This document shows positions 1-11,295 of a DNA stretch of 64,000 nucleotides, one piece after another. Source of the DNA: a bacterium (lineage in GTDB: Bacteria > UBA8248); NCBI GenBank assembly GCA_022828125.1, contig JAJEJD010000020.1:248001-312000 (forward strand), in the 5' to 3' direction. How positions within the stretch are numbered: position 1 is the stretch's first letter; every line of letters begins with the position of its first letter. The translations under genes and the position numbers were made by a program. The notes under the pieces are model-generated. The model was not told the DNA's origin. It saw only the letters and a program-made list of their open reading frames with translations, and searched no databases.

Positions 1-418
1 AATCCTTGAGGGTTCCGAATGAGCGATAGACCGATGCGAATCGCACGTAGGCCACCTCATCTACTTCCCTCAACTCATCCATCAATTTTTCACCTATTGC
101 TTTTGTCGATATCTCTTTCTCGCCACTATCAAGGATATAGCGCTCTACCCGGTCGGCAATTGCTTCTTGATCCTCAGCGGATACAGGCCTTTTCTCCAAT
201 GCCTTCTTGATGCCTATGCTGATCTTGTCGCGAAGATAATTCACCCTTGTGCCATCTTTTTTGACAATGAGCGGCCAGGAGACTTCCGCCCTCTCGTAAG
301 TCGTAAAACGGTGAGCGCATTTCTCGCACTCTCGCCTTCTGCGAATCGAATTCCCTTCTTTGGTCGTCCGGCTGTCGACCACTTTGCTTTCGGAATGACT
401 ACAAATCGGACATTTCAT
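1..418 (-). CDS. nrdR: Transcriptional repressor NrdR (3' end cut by window edge)
   Basis: NrdR is a zinc-ribbon/ATP-cone repressor of ribonucleotide reductase genes. The minus strand is open from an ATG at 418 to the window edge and gives 139 residues. It starts [17 protein letters not shown], and a second Cys pair (ECEKC, about residues 31-34) completes the zinc ribbon. The ATP-cone follows ([10 protein letters not shown] onward). The family is usually about 150-160 residues, so only the C-terminal tail is missing. It lies 27 nt downstream of rpiB on the same strand, a frequent bacterial arrangement. The identification rests on the zinc ribbon plus ATP-cone order and is secure. Confidence 0.95.
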   Translation of the reverse strand, partial: MKCPICSHSESKVVDSRTTKEGNSIRRRRECEKCAHRFTTYERAEVSWPLIVKKDGTRVNYLRDKISIGIKKALEKRPVSAEDQEAIADRVERYILDSGEKEISTKAIGEKLMDELREVDEVAYVRFASVYRSFGTLKD

Positions 419-445
419 AAGAATCCAGTCCGGGCAGTAGAATCA

Positions 446-904
446 TCAGGGCATCGGCTGGGGCGCTTCTTCAATTTCGGCAATCTTATCCAGACGACGG
501 GCGTGACGCCCGCCCTCAAACTCCGTTTCCAACCAAGTGGTTACAATTCTCTTTGCTTCCTCAAGGTTCACTACCCGGCCACCCAGAGCCAAGACGTTGG
601 CATTGTTGTGGAGGCGGCTCATACGAGCGGCCCATTCATTGTGGCAAGCGACAGCGCGAACACCCGGAAATTTATTCGCCACGATGACCATACCTGCGGC
701 TGACCCACAACAAAAAATTCCTCGCTCGGAGTTGCCTTCACTCACCGAACGAGCTGCGGGCCCGGCATAATCAGGATAATCACAAGATTCATCCGAGTTC
801 GCTCCGAAATCATGGTATGGAATCGCTCTATCATCAAGCAGTTGTTTCACTACTTCTTTGAGTTCATATCCTCCGTGATCAGCTGCAAGAGCGATTTGAT
901 TCAT
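446..904 (-). CDS. rpiB: Ribose-5-phosphate isomerase B
   Basis: This 152-residue RpiB/LacA-family isomerase interconverts ribose 5-phosphate and ribulose 5-phosphate in the cytoplasmic pentose phosphate pathway. The start MNQIALAADHGGYELK carries the family ADHGG motif, and GIFCCGSAAGM contains the catalytic-cysteine segment. The CHNEWAARMSRLHNNANVLALGGR region holds the conserved His/Arg/Asn phosphate-binding residues. An upstream in-frame extension to 949 exists, but the ATG at 904 has a GGAG ribosome site about 7 nt upstream and matches the family start. A likely promoter lies at 949-977. nrdR follows after 27 nt. Confidence 0.95.
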   Translation of the reverse strand: MNQIALAADHGGYELKEVVKQLLDDRAIPYHDFGANSDESCDYPDYAGPAARSVSEGNSERGIFCCGSAAGMVIVANKFPGVRAVACHNEWAARMSRLHNNANVLALGGRVVNLEEAKRIVTTWLETEFEGGRHARRLDKIAEIEEAPQPMP

Positions 905-948
905 CGGAATTCTCCGGGCGGTGCCTGTTGGAGGGGTGCAACCTCTCA

Positions 949-977
949 AAACTAGGCGGTAGTAACCCAGAAGTCAA
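949..977 (-). promoter_or_regulatory. Predicted sigma70 promoter for rpiB-nrdR
   Basis: On the minus strand a -35 TTGACT (972-977) and a -10 TAGTTT (949-954) are separated by exactly 17 nt. The rpiB start codon lies about 45 nt downstream. The -35 is 5/6 and the -10 is 3/6 to consensus. The 190-nt gap upstream of rpiB, after a tightly packed gene block, makes a promoter here plausible. Confidence 0.45.
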
Positions 978-1097
978 GCGTTCACTCATTCACACAGCTA
1001 TCCCAAAATCTGTGTAATCCCGCACTTAAATAACGACCTTTATCATCAATACCAATAACTATGCTCGTGTAAAAACATGATTTTTCAACACAAGGAT

Positions 1098-2369
1098 TCA
1101 ATACGGTTTCAACTCCGTTCCAGAAATTGCTTTCCCCAAAAGAATTCTTGATGCCTCATGCGCAGTTTTTTTGAATTCATTCTCTGCTGCCAACCTCTCT
1201 CCTTTTTCCTGCAAACATCGCGCCTCGATCAAATGCAGTGCCAGACGCACCCAAGAATCCTGCCCTTCTATCGACACGGCCATAGCAGATGCCTGTTCTA
1301 GGCTTTTATTGACTTTCTCGATTTGACCTGCTTCGAGCATCAACGCTGCGTGAAGCACGTGATGATGGATATCATTCTCTCTGCGCTTGCCCGCAGAGTG
1401 AACATTTGCGGCAGCTTTTTTTATCGCATTATGTGACTCCAAAGGCCCGACTGACAACGCTAACCGTTGCAAAAACTCCAAACCACCCAAAGCCTGATAG
1501 CCATTTTCCCAAGTACGTAGAGCTCGCCTCTCACGACCTGCCGCTAACTGCGCATCACCCAATAAAAGATATGCTTTTTTTTCTTTGGCCAGATGACGCA
1601 GAGCTTGTTCTAACAATGGAATGGCGGCCTCTGTATCTGAGTTATTGAATTTCGTCTCACCTATCGCAAGATACACGCGGCCAGCGATTTGGTTATCTTC
1701 TTGTCGATCTAAATCCGAAACACTCAATTGCGATAGTTTCTCGCAAATTTCGACAGCAGCTTCGAGACGACCATTTTCCAGATACATATCCCGGAGTTTT
1801 CGTAACACTGAGGGGCTCACACCTCTCCCTCTACTGTTTTGCGCAAGCAACTCAAGAGCTTTTTTCGCCTGACCGGAATGATCGAGAGTCTCAGACAATC
1901 GGATAATGGAATCAGGCGAGTTGTTCGTAACAGCACGAAGGCGCTCATTCCATTGAATAGCGTCATTGGGGTTGCCGGAATCTATCGCCAAATCCGCTGC
2001 CAGCCTCAGAGCAGGAGTGAAATGAGGGTCATCCTTGAGTGCACGCTTAAGTTCTCTTCGAGCGCGTCTTCTTTTTCCTTGAATACCAAGGCTTTGAGCC
2101 CTGGCGAATCGCTCCTGAGCGCGATGCAAACGTTTTTGTTTTTTTGCCATTTTCTTCCGCGAAAACCAACCGAGTGCAGCCTCGCCCCACCCTAGAACGG
2201 AAGCCAGAAACGAACCAACAAGAGCCGCTCCGATAACTACCAGAGCTAATGGAACTCGCACAGACCAAGCACCGGTGAGACGCAGGTCTATGATTTCTCG
2301 ATTGTAGTGAAGAAAATAGACAGCAGCCGCAATCGGAACTGCCAGAATGAGGAGAGTCCGAATTTTCAT
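1098..2369 (-). CDS. LapA-like membrane anchor fused to TPR protein
   Basis: This 423-residue protein starts with two transmembrane helices (about residues 4-20 and 39-63). Between them is the loop FLHYNREIIDLRL, the layout of the LapA/DUF1049 family. A basic juxtamembrane stretch (RKKMAKKQKRL) follows, then at least six TPR-like helical hairpins to the C-terminus. LapA and the TPR protein LapB act together in envelope lipid control, so a fusion-like envelope adaptor role is an inference. The rubredoxin-like metal motif typical of LapB is absent. ATG 2369 (GGTGAG 6 nt upstream) is preferred over a TTG two codons earlier. The gene begins 21 nt after the DksA-like gene ends and is probably last in that operon. 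Confidence 0.7.
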   Translation of the reverse strand: MKIRTLLILAVPIAAAVYFLHYNREIIDLRLTGAWSVRVPLALVVIGAALVGSFLASVLGWGEAALGWFSRKKMAKKQKRLHRAQERFARAQSLGIQGKRRRARRELKRALKDDPHFTPALRLAADLAIDSGNPNDAIQWNERLRAVTNNSPDSIIRLSETLDHSGQAKKALELLAQNSRGRGVSPSVLRKLRDMYLENGRLEAAVEICEKLSQLSVSDLDRQEDNQIAGRVYLAIGETKFNNSDTEAAIPLLEQALRHLAKEKKAYLLLGDAQLAAGRERRALRTWENGYQALGGLEFLQRLALSVGPLESHNAIKKAAANVHSAGKRRENDIHHHVLHAALMLEAGQIEKVNKSLEQASAMAVSIEGQDSWVRLALHLIEARCLQEKGERLAAENEFKKTAHEASRILLGKAISGTELKPY

Positions 2370-2390
2370 TCGCAACTCACCGCCCGGTAC

Positions 2391-2756
2391 CTAACTACCG
2401 CCGCGCCTTTCAATTGCATTTTGAGCCGCCACTGTATATCGCGCATAGGGGATCGCTTCCAGGCGGGAATAGGGAATCGGCTCATCCGAGTCCTCACAAA
2501 TACCATAAAGTCCATCTTCCATCCTCTGGAATGCCGCCTCCACTTCCCGCAAACGCTCCCGCTCCCTTTCTCCTAAATCCATTAATACCTGACGAGAATA
2601 CGTGTCGGCAGCCATATCTGCTATATCTTGAGTCCCATCATCACCTATTTCTTTGGTGTGTATCTTACTTTTCTCCACTTCACCGAGTATTTCACGGCGC
2701 ACTTCATTCAATCTTTCTTCTAAATCTCTCAACTGTTTTTTAGTCAAATGCTTCAC
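2391..2756 (-). CDS. DksA/TraR-family protein lacking zinc-finger cysteines
   Basis: This protein of about 121 residues is mostly an N-terminal coiled coil followed by the DksA/TraR C-terminal signature (DGLYGICEDSDEPIPYSRLEAIPYARYTVAAQ). In classical DksA this segment carries four zinc cysteines; here only one Cys remains, so it belongs to the cysteine-poor type. Such proteins bind the RNA polymerase secondary channel and alter initiation, which is known of the family and not shown here. I prefer the GTG at 2756 (GAGG 6 nt upstream) over the TTG at 2768, which has no good ribosome site. The gene sits between rsfS and the LapA/TPR gene with short gaps. Confidence 0.75.
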   Translation of the reverse strand: MKHLTKKQLRDLEERLNEVRREILGEVEKSKIHTKEIGDDGTQDIADMAADTYSRQVLMDLGERERERLREVEAAFQRMEDGLYGICEDSDEPIPYSRLEAIPYARYTVAAQNAIERRGGS

Positions 2757-2784
2757 GTTGAACCTCAACTTTCATTCTAATGAC

Positions 2785-3099
2785 CTAAGCACTTGGTGCC
2801 ATTGGCTTAATGACAGTTGCGTGCGACCATAAATCTTCCAGTCGATAAAAATCTCGACTCTTTTCATTGAATATGTGGACAACGAAATCGCCACAATCCA
2901 TCAACACCCAATTTCCCTCTGCTAAGCCTTCCGTCAAAAATACAGAATCACCAATTTTCTTTAGTTTATCCCTTGCCTCCTCACAAAGCGCTTTCACATG
3001 CCGGAGGCTCGTTCCGTGGCAAATCAAAAAAGCATCTACCTCGACAGATAGAGGCCGAAGGTCCAAGAGCACTACATCCATCGCCTTCTTCGCCTCCAA
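2785..3099 (-). CDS. rsfS: Ribosome silencing factor RsfS (uncertain start)
   Basis: RsfS binds ribosomal protein L14 and blocks subunit joining in starved cells. The core KAMDVVLLDLRPLSVEVDAFLICHGTS and WVLMDCGDFVVHIFNEKSRDFYRLEDLW are diagnostic (D-hydrophobic-F-h-I-C and DxGDxVVHIF). The start is unclear. The TTG at 3099 begins inside the usual first helix and has AGGAG only 3 nt upstream. The reading frame stays open to an ATT codon at 3141, which has GGAGG about 10 nt upstream and would give the full-length N-terminus (IKKLENRLHALQESLEAKK). nadD lies directly upstream and the DksA-like gene downstream. Confidence 0.9.
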   Translation of the reverse strand: MEAKKAMDVVLLDLRPLSVEVDAFLICHGTSLRHVKALCEEARDKLKKIGDSVFLTEGLAEGNWVLMDCGDFVVHIFNEKSRDFYRLEDLWSHATVIKPMAPSA

Positions 3100-3163
3100 T
3101 GACTCCTGTAGAGCATGAAGCCGATTCTCTAGTTTCTTAATGGGTCTGCATCCTCCTCAATCT

Positions 3164-3838
3164 TCAGTGTGCAATCCCCGAATACCTATATAATTGGCGG
3201 CGAATTATAAAGAGTTCGACCTCGCGTGGCAATAAATGCCGTATGGAGGAAGACGCCCTTATGCACTGTCTGATCCGGGTGGCCGAAATGTCGACTTCAG
3301 TAATCGGAATGAATTTTATGACCCGTTCATTGTCCGCAAATTTAATTTCACGTAAGAACTCATCGAAGCAAGAACCCGGTTCAATTTCTCGGATCACCTT
3401 GAGAATCGCTTCTATATATTCTGCCGTATTTTGATTTCCTCTCAAGGTAACAGCAAAACTGACGGCGTTTAACACCTGTTTGGGCTCGTACCATGTACTC
3501 AACTCAAGAAACGCATCCGCACCGATGATGAAAAACATTTCATCTTCATCAGAGGTCGTTCTCGCCAGTTCCTTCAAAGTATCTAGAGTATAAGTTGGCC
3601 CTCCCCGCTCTACTTCAACGGGGTCGCATACATACGAGGAATAACCCTCCAAAGCAATTCGGACCATTTCCAGCCTGTCAGCCGCTGAGGCGACTTCATC
3701 TTTTGGCTTATGAGGCGGCAAGGCAGACGGTATGAACCTGATTTCATCAAGCTTCAGCGCTTTACGCACCTCTTCGGCGGAGCGGAGGTGCCCATAGTGA
3801 ATCGGGTTAAATGTCCCGCCTAAAATCCCGATACGCAA
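3164..3838 (-). CDS. nadD: Nicotinate-nucleotide adenylyltransferase
   Basis: NadD adenylates nicotinate mononucleotide in NAD biosynthesis. The 224-residue protein starts MRIGILGGTFNPIHYGHLRSA, carrying the GGTFNPxHxGH nucleotidyltransferase motif, and ends with the ISATRIRQ (ISSTxIR) motif. Length is normal for the family. The start codon is TTG at 3838 with AAGGAG 6 nt upstream. proB ends 22 nt upstream and rsfS follows, which is a very common bacterial proB/obg/nadD/rsfS neighbourhood. Confidence 0.95.
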   Translation of the reverse strand: MRIGILGGTFNPIHYGHLRSAEEVRKALKLDEIRFIPSALPPHKPKDEVASAADRLEMVRIALEGYSSYVCDPVEVERGGPTYTLDTLKELARTTSDEDEMFFIIGADAFLELSTWYEPKQVLNAVSFAVTLRGNQNTAEYIEAILKVIREIEPGSCFDEFLREIKFADNERVIKFIPITEVDISATRIRQCIRASSSIRHLLPREVELFIIRRQLYRYSGIAH

Positions 3839-3860
3839 TCGCTCTCCTTAGGTTTTCCAG

Positions 3861-6329
<2,469 letters not shown>

Positions 6330-6341
6330 TTCCTAATCCTT

Positions 6342-6659
6342 TCATCCCGATTTGAGGATGTCTGTTACTTCTATTTGAGTATAAGGCTGCCTATGCCCTC
6401 GTTTGGTCCGGACTTTCTTGCGGCGTTTGAATCGAAAAGCAATAACTTTCTTCCCACGTCCGTGCTCACGAATCACCGCTCTTACTTTGGCATTATCCAA
6501 CGCCTCTTTTTCTACAACAACATCTTCCCCATCTACGATGAGTCGAACATCCTCAAACTCGACACTTTCTCCAACATTACCGGGCAAGCGCTCGACCAAG
6601 ATTTGATCTCCTGATTCGATGCGCATTTGTTTACCGCCGGTTTCCACTACAGCATACAT
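6342..6659 (-). CDS. rplU: 50S ribosomal protein L21
   Basis: This 105-residue L21 begins MYAVVETGGKQMRIESGD and has the C-terminal FKRRKKVRTKRGHRQPYTQIEVTDI rRNA-binding signature. An AAGGAG site lies 9 nt upstream of the ATG. It is the first gene of the minus-strand housekeeping operon, with a predicted promoter at 6741-6769 and an 80-nt leader. Confidence 0.98.
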   Translation of the reverse strand: MYAVVETGGKQMRIESGDQILVERLPGNVGESVEFEDVRLIVDGEDVVVEKEALDNAKVRAVIREHGRGKKVIAFRFKRRKKVRTKRGHRQPYTQIEVTDILKSG

Positions 6660-6740
6660 TCAAACATTCTCCTTGACGTCCAAATTATGCTTCGGCCTCA
6701 AAAATCAAATATTTCCCTAACTACCAAAAAACGTGCAGGA

Positions 6741-6769
6741 TATCTATCAATCCAGCCCCTAAAAGTCAA
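6741..6769 (-). promoter_or_regulatory. Predicted promoter of the rplU-rpmA-obg-proB-nadD-rsfS operon
   Basis: On the minus strand, -35 TTGACT (6764-6769) and -10 TAGATA (6741-6746) are spaced by 17 nt. They lie about 80 nt upstream of the rplU start codon in an AT-rich gap. The -35 is strong and the -10 is weak (3/6). Confidence 0.45.
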
Positions 6770-6805
6770 TTCAAAGTCCGAACAAAATATCTTTCTTTTT
6801 CATTA

Positions 6806-7180
6806 CTATTTCCTACTTTTCTTCTTAACCAAACTAAACGTTACTCTTTCGGTCCGATACGATAAAGTGCGTCTGACTGGCAAATATCCTTTTTTTTGTA
6901 TTGATACTGTAAAACCCTTAAATACATCTCTCATGCCCACTTTGAATTTAAGACGCAAAGGTGTTTTGCCTTGAAAAACATCATTAATGAAAACATCAGC
7001 CTGTGGTGGATTCGAGGTGATGATAAGTTGACGGTCCTTGAATCCTTTAACTGGGTTTTCAACATTTCTCTCCCACCATTTACCCACTTGCTTCCTGGTT
7101 TTGGCGCAACCTGATAAACTTGGAACAAACATGAGGAGAATACAGAAACCTAGGATTAACCTTAATGAAGTCTTACGCAT
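6806..7180 (-). CDS. PEGA-domain lipoprotein
   Basis: This protein of about 124 residues starts with a lipoprotein signal peptide (MRKTSLRLILGFCILLMF...) and a lipobox LSGC, so Cys about residue 25 is the predicted lipidated residue. After a short linker it carries one PEGA domain (LIITSNPPQADVFINDVFQGKTPL and SIQKKGYLP), a surface-layer-type beta domain of unclear function. ATG 7180 with AAGGGG just upstream is preferred to an ATG at 7207, which would put non-signal residues first. It is upstream of the rplU operon on the same strand. Confidence 0.75.
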   Translation of the reverse strand: MRKTSLRLILGFCILLMFVPSLSGCAKTRKQVGKWWERNVENPVKGFKDRQLIITSNPPQADVFINDVFQGKTPLRLKFKVGMRDVFKGFTVSIQKKGYLPVRRTLSYRTERVTFSLVKKKSRK

Positions 7181-7339
7181 ATCCCCTTGACTCCATTTTC
7201 GGAACATGATTCAAAACCTTATGCAAATCGCTTGATGTGAAAATGCCAAAAGCTATTCAATACATCAGTTTACACTGAAAGCATCATGAGAAAAAACACC
7301 TCAAAATTCAGCTGCACACGATTTTGTTGCGGCCTCCAA

Positions 7340-8263
7340 CTAAGCTGGCCCTGCGCCCACCTGCTGCCCCGACCATTCCTCAAACATTTGCAGCAATTCC
7401 GTCTGGTCTGAATCCGGCCCGTATTTTTGTAAACCAAGACCATATATCTGCCTAGCATGATTGAGATAAAACGCCGTCACACCGTTTTCGCGCGCCAAAT
7501 CGCTCCCCATCGAGAGGTCTTTGTGCATCAATCCTGTGGAAAAACCACAGGTAAAGTCCCTTGGCAAAAGAAAGCGGGGCCATTTATCTTTCGTGGCACT
7601 GTTCATACCTGAGCCGCCATTTAAAACTGTGAGCGCTTTTTCTGGATCAAGACCTAACTTCGTCGCCAAAACCATGGCTTCCATAGATGCGAGCAAGCTC
7701 GTGGCTGATAGAAAGTTATTTACGCATTTCATTGCATGCCCAGATTCTGGTGCTTCATCGATATGAACAATGGTTTTGCCCAATGTCTCGAAAATAGGCA
7801 TCGCGGCAGCAACAATCTCCTTGGAACCGCCTGGCATGATTGCCAGAGTGGCGGCTTCTGCGCCTACGACACCACCCGAAACCGGCGCGCCGATAAGGTG
7901 TAGCCCCTTATCTTTTACTCGTGACGCAAGAGTACTCGTCCTCGTGGGATAGGAGGAACTCATATCAATAATCAATTTCCCCTCATCCAGATGTGTGGAT
8001 ATGCCATCCGGTCCATCGACTACTGCATCCACGACATCGCTATCAGGTAACATTGTGATGACAACATCGACCCGCCTAGCGAGGTCGGCCAAGCTTTCGG
8101 CTCCTTGCACTCCATCATCCCTCAAGGCCGCGACATTGTCCGGCCTCGTGTCATAGGCCACGACCGCGTAGTCACCACGCCTCAGATTTTTTGACATGGG
8201 CGTTCCCATCTTCCCGATTCCGACGAAACCGATAGTAACGCTTCCTGGTTCTAAAGTTTTCAT
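7340..8263 (-). CDS. NAD(P)-dependent 3-hydroxyisobutyrate dehydrogenase-like enzyme
   Basis: This 307-residue beta-hydroxyacid dehydrogenase has an N-terminal Rossmann motif (VGIGKMGTPMSKNL) and the substrate loop GAPVSGGVVGAEAATL. The catalytic lysine motif is GHAMKCVNNFL. Members reduce or oxidise 3-hydroxyisobutyrate, tartronate semialdehyde or related C3-C4 acids; the substrate cannot be read from sequence. GAGG lies 5 nt upstream of ATG 8263. It is divergent from the DUF484 gene, with a 180-nt shared upstream region. The gene has the lower GC of the left arm. Confidence 0.85.
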   Translation of the reverse strand: MKTLEPGSVTIGFVGIGKMGTPMSKNLRRGDYAVVAYDTRPDNVAALRDDGVQGAESLADLARRVDVVITMLPDSDVVDAVVDGPDGISTHLDEGKLIIDMSSSYPTRTSTLASRVKDKGLHLIGAPVSGGVVGAEAATLAIMPGGSKEIVAAAMPIFETLGKTIVHIDEAPESGHAMKCVNNFLSATSLLASMEAMVLATKLGLDPEKALTVLNGGSGMNSATKDKWPRFLLPRDFTCGFSTGLMHKDLSMGSDLARENGVTAFYLNHARQIYGLGLQKYGPDSDQTELLQMFEEWSGQQVGAGPA

Positions 8264-8443
8264 AATTTCCTCGCTATCTGATGAAACTGGTTATATGAAG
8301 ACACCATCAATCGTTTAGATGTTTTTGATTCGCTCTCAGGTTTTTGTCAATCCCCAACGAGAGTGGTAAGCTTGCTAGGAATTTCAAGCTTTTCTCATCA
8401 ATCCGCCCTTTGTTTATCAATATGCCATGCAAGGAGAATTGTA

Positions 8444-9169
8444 ATGGCGCCGATTTCGGCGGATGATGTCATATGTTATTTAGAAAAAAATCCTGGGTTT
8501 TTCATCGAACATCCGGATTCACTTCGCCAAAGTGGCCTGCTGACACAAGACAGCGCTTCAGCTAGAGTCCTGAACTTGCGAGACAAACTTTTTGACCGCC
8601 TAAAAGGCGAAAGAGAGGATTTGATACGTCTTCTCGATGAAACGATAGAAATCGTTCGCCAAAATGAACAAATCGAAAAGGACTTCATCGCAATTGAACA
8701 ACTTCTCTTTCAGCAAGCACCTTCATTGGCTAGCCTTACGGAAATCGTAAAGAACATCGAATCGCGCTTTGGAATTGAATACGCGGGCTTTTTACTTCTA
8801 GAACCTATCGACGGCATTCCAGTTATCGCGGCAAAATCTGACGATTCATCCCGCATCCGCCCACTAGGCAAAATAGAAGAAGGACTCGTCCCTATACAAG
8901 GGGGCGTTGTGCTAAAAGGCAAATTAGAGGGAGGCGGGGGACCCTTGTTCCCAAGTACATTGAGCGAAAGCATCCAATCAACCGCTATTGTACCTTTAGA
9001 AATCCATGAAAAAAAAATCGGTTTTCTCATATTGGGATCAAAAGACCCCGAACGATATCAAGAAGGGATGGCGACCCACCTCCTCGGGCGTCTCGCAATG
9101 CGTTTGGCTTTGGGTATTTCCATCTTTCAGCGATTCAACAATGGAAAAACGGCACAATCAACTCTTTGA
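8444..9169 (+). CDS. DUF484 (GAF-like) protein
   Basis: From ATG 8444 (AAGGAG 7 nt upstream) this is a 241-residue DUF484 protein. The N-terminal helical part has the signature DVICYLEKNPGFFIEHPDSL. A coiled segment (about 45-85) follows, then a GAF-like domain (about 90-230, ending FLILGSKDPERYQEGMATHLLGRLAMRL). In Proteobacteria DUF484 genes usually sit near xerC and dapF; that context is absent here and the function is unknown. Confidence 0.8.
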   Translation: MAPISADDVICYLEKNPGFFIEHPDSLRQSGLLTQDSASARVLNLRDKLFDRLKGEREDLIRLLDETIEIVRQNEQIEKDFIAIEQLLFQQAPSLASLTEIVKNIESRFGIEYAGFLLLEPIDGIPVIAAKSDDSSRIRPLGKIEEGLVPIQGGVVLKGKLEGGGGPLFPSTLSESIQSTAIVPLEIHEKKIGFLILGSKDPERYQEGMATHLLGRLAMRLALGISIFQRFNNGKTAQSTL

Positions 9170-9216
9170 ATCAAAGCACTCAATTTGGAATGCTCTCCTT
9201 TCCCACTGATGAATCA

Positions 9217-10608
9217 TCAGACTGGAATTCCCTGCGTTTTGGACGCAAGTTCCATGACTTGGGAGATACTGCTCAGGTTTTCTAAGTTCCTGACCCGATC
9301 GATGAGCAAATCACCCGTTTCCTTTTCGAGCACAGGGGCCGTCATCACGTAGAATCGTTCGATTAACTCATCCCACGTCAACGGATTGCGTGAATCCCCC
9401 TTGGGATAATCCTGATGCGCTTCGAAAACGCCGCGATCAGTCTCGATTTCGACACGCGCTTGCCATTTGTCTGGAAATTCCTTTTCCATTTCCGCATCGC
9501 CGTAGCATTCAATTTTCTTGATAATGGAAGAATAAACCTGAGAACGAAGGAAATCGTCGGCATATTCATCTAGCCCTGCGGCACGCCTGAGAATCGCTAC
9601 GGCCACGGCGTATTGAAGGCTGAACTGCGCATCAACGATGTTTTGTGGATTCGTTTTCATATCATAGGGTTCGATGACCACCATGACACTAGTCTCTGGA
9701 ACCCGAACCTTCACTCGTTTTATTTCATCTGGATGAATATCATGTGCTCTGCAAACTTCGATTGTGGCATCAATTGAAGCATGGTTATAGCGACAACAAG
9801 CATAGGGCTTTATGGCACTCTCGCAGATTTCCCAATACTCACCAAAGTGCTCAACTACATACTCAGGGGTATAGTCATCACTATGGCCATGCAAGAATCC
9901 CGTTTTCCCGCCCAAGATATCTTCCGGTCCAGTATAACCCTCCTGGGCCAGATAGGCGGCGATGATACCGCTATGCGCCGCCCATCCCGGGTGAAATCTC
10001 TTCGTCCAGGCACCGTTATCGAGATATTGCATCGAACCGGCCGCCTGACTGCCCGAGATGCCCATCGCATTGGAAGTGGCTTCAACCGAAAGCCCCAATA
10101 GCTTCGATGCCGTGATTGCTGAGGCGAAAGTTCCGCATGTGCCCGTGGGATGAAACCCACGTTCATAGTGGCTCGTTGGATTTACGGCATTTCCTATGCG
10201 ATTGGTGACTTCATAACCTGCCACGATAGCGGCGATCACTCGCTTCGGATCGGGCTGATGCGCCTCGGCAACGGCTAACGTACTGGGCATGACGCTGACG
10301 GCAGGATGCAGGCTCGAGCGCGTAGTTACATCATCCATTTCGGTAGCGTGGCTCACACCACCGTTCACCAACGCGGCATGTGGGGCATCCGTTTTCAAAG
10401 CCGAACCTATAATAGTGCACGGCCCACCCCGGGGCGCGCGTTTTTGGGCAAAATTATGAAATACCCGCGAACTGGCTGCTTCCGTAGCTCTCAATGTAAC
10501 GCCAAGGTGATCGAGCAAGAAATACTTTGCGCGCTCTCTGGCCTCATCGGGCAGAGAATCATATGTAATGGCGTGAACGTGCTCGACAAGCATTCGGCTG
10601 ATATTCAT
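9217..10608 (-). CDS. MmgE/PrpD family protein (copy 1)
   Basis: MmgE/PrpD proteins are 2-methylcitrate dehydratase, cis-aconitate decarboxylase or unknown lyases and isomerases of small polyacids. This one is 463 residues from ATG 10608 (GGAG 8 nt upstream). It has the helical-domain features VSHATEMDD and GYEVTNRIGNAV, the core FHPTGTCGTFASA, SGSQAAGSMQYLDNGAWTKRFHPGWAA and IKPYACCRYNHASIDA. This is the only copy in the low-GC arm. No prpB or prpC neighbour is present here, so the substrate is open. It ends 44 nt from the DUF484 stop (convergent). Confidence 0.85.
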   Translation of the reverse strand: MNISRMLVEHVHAITYDSLPDEARERAKYFLLDHLGVTLRATEAASSRVFHNFAQKRAPRGGPCTIIGSALKTDAPHAALVNGGVSHATEMDDVTTRSSLHPAVSVMPSTLAVAEAHQPDPKRVIAAIVAGYEVTNRIGNAVNPTSHYERGFHPTGTCGTFASAITASKLLGLSVEATSNAMGISGSQAAGSMQYLDNGAWTKRFHPGWAAHSGIIAAYLAQEGYTGPEDILGGKTGFLHGHSDDYTPEYVVEHFGEYWEICESAIKPYACCRYNHASIDATIEVCRAHDIHPDEIKRVKVRVPETSVMVVIEPYDMKTNPQNIVDAQFSLQYAVAVAILRRAAGLDEYADDFLRSQVYSSIIKKIECYGDAEMEKEFPDKWQARVEIETDRGVFEAHQDYPKGDSRNPLTWDELIERFYVMTAPVLEKETGDLLIDRVRNLENLSSISQVMELASKTQGIPV

Positions 10609-10841
10609 TCGAACATCTCCTTCCACTAGAAGCCAGTATGTTAAATTGCGTTAAAAGCCCGCGACTGCTCAGGCATTTTTCACAATCCGGGAATCATACC
10701 AGAACTGGCAATATCCTGCCTCGACGCAAGAGCGGAAAACCTTCTTCATGCCCTCGGGATACAGACACGTTTGTCTTTGAGCATGACTTGCGGATAGAAT
10801 TTCCATCACTTGTACATTCTCACCAATTTTGGAGACATAAC

Positions 10842-11186
10842 ATGCAATCTTGCGTCTTTTGCAAAATCGTAGCCGGCGAGATCCCTTGCAATAAAGTGTA
10901 TGAAGATGACGCATTGTTTGCATTTGAAGACGCCAACCCTGTGGCGCCCACACATATTCTGATCATCCCCAAAAAACACATGGAGACGCTCCACGAAATA
11001 CAGGATGCGGACAAGGAGTTGATTGGCTCGATTTTCGTTGTTGCGAATGAAATCGCCCGTAAAAAAGGCATTGCGCAAGAGGGTTTTCGTATCGTCGCGA
11101 ATTGCGGAGAAAACGGGGGGCAAACGGTCTTTCACATCCACTTTCACCTCTTGGGCGGGCGTCGCATGGAATGGCCGCCGGGCTAG
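10842..11186 (+). CDS. HIT family protein (histidine triad hydrolase)
   Basis: This 114-residue protein starts MQSCVFCKIVAGEIPCNKVY, with a zinc-type CxxC, and ends with the histidine triad HIHFHLLGGR. It is a HinT-like purine nucleoside phosphoramidase. ATG 10842 has GGAG 7 nt upstream. A longer in-frame extension from 10638 has no family similarity. The gene is convergent with the YqgE gene and sits at the change from low to high GC. Confidence 0.92.
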   Translation: MQSCVFCKIVAGEIPCNKVYEDDALFAFEDANPVAPTHILIIPKKHMETLHEIQDADKELIGSIFVVANEIARKKGIAQEGFRIVANCGENGGQTVFHIHFHLLGGRRMEWPPG

Positions 11187-11295
11187 CAGTCGCATAGTGC
11201 GTGAAGTTGCGTAACTGAATTGCACAGCAGGTGAACTCGCCGAGTTGCAAAGCGCCTGATTCAAAATCGCCGGAATGCCAGTGCCTTCGTAGAAC

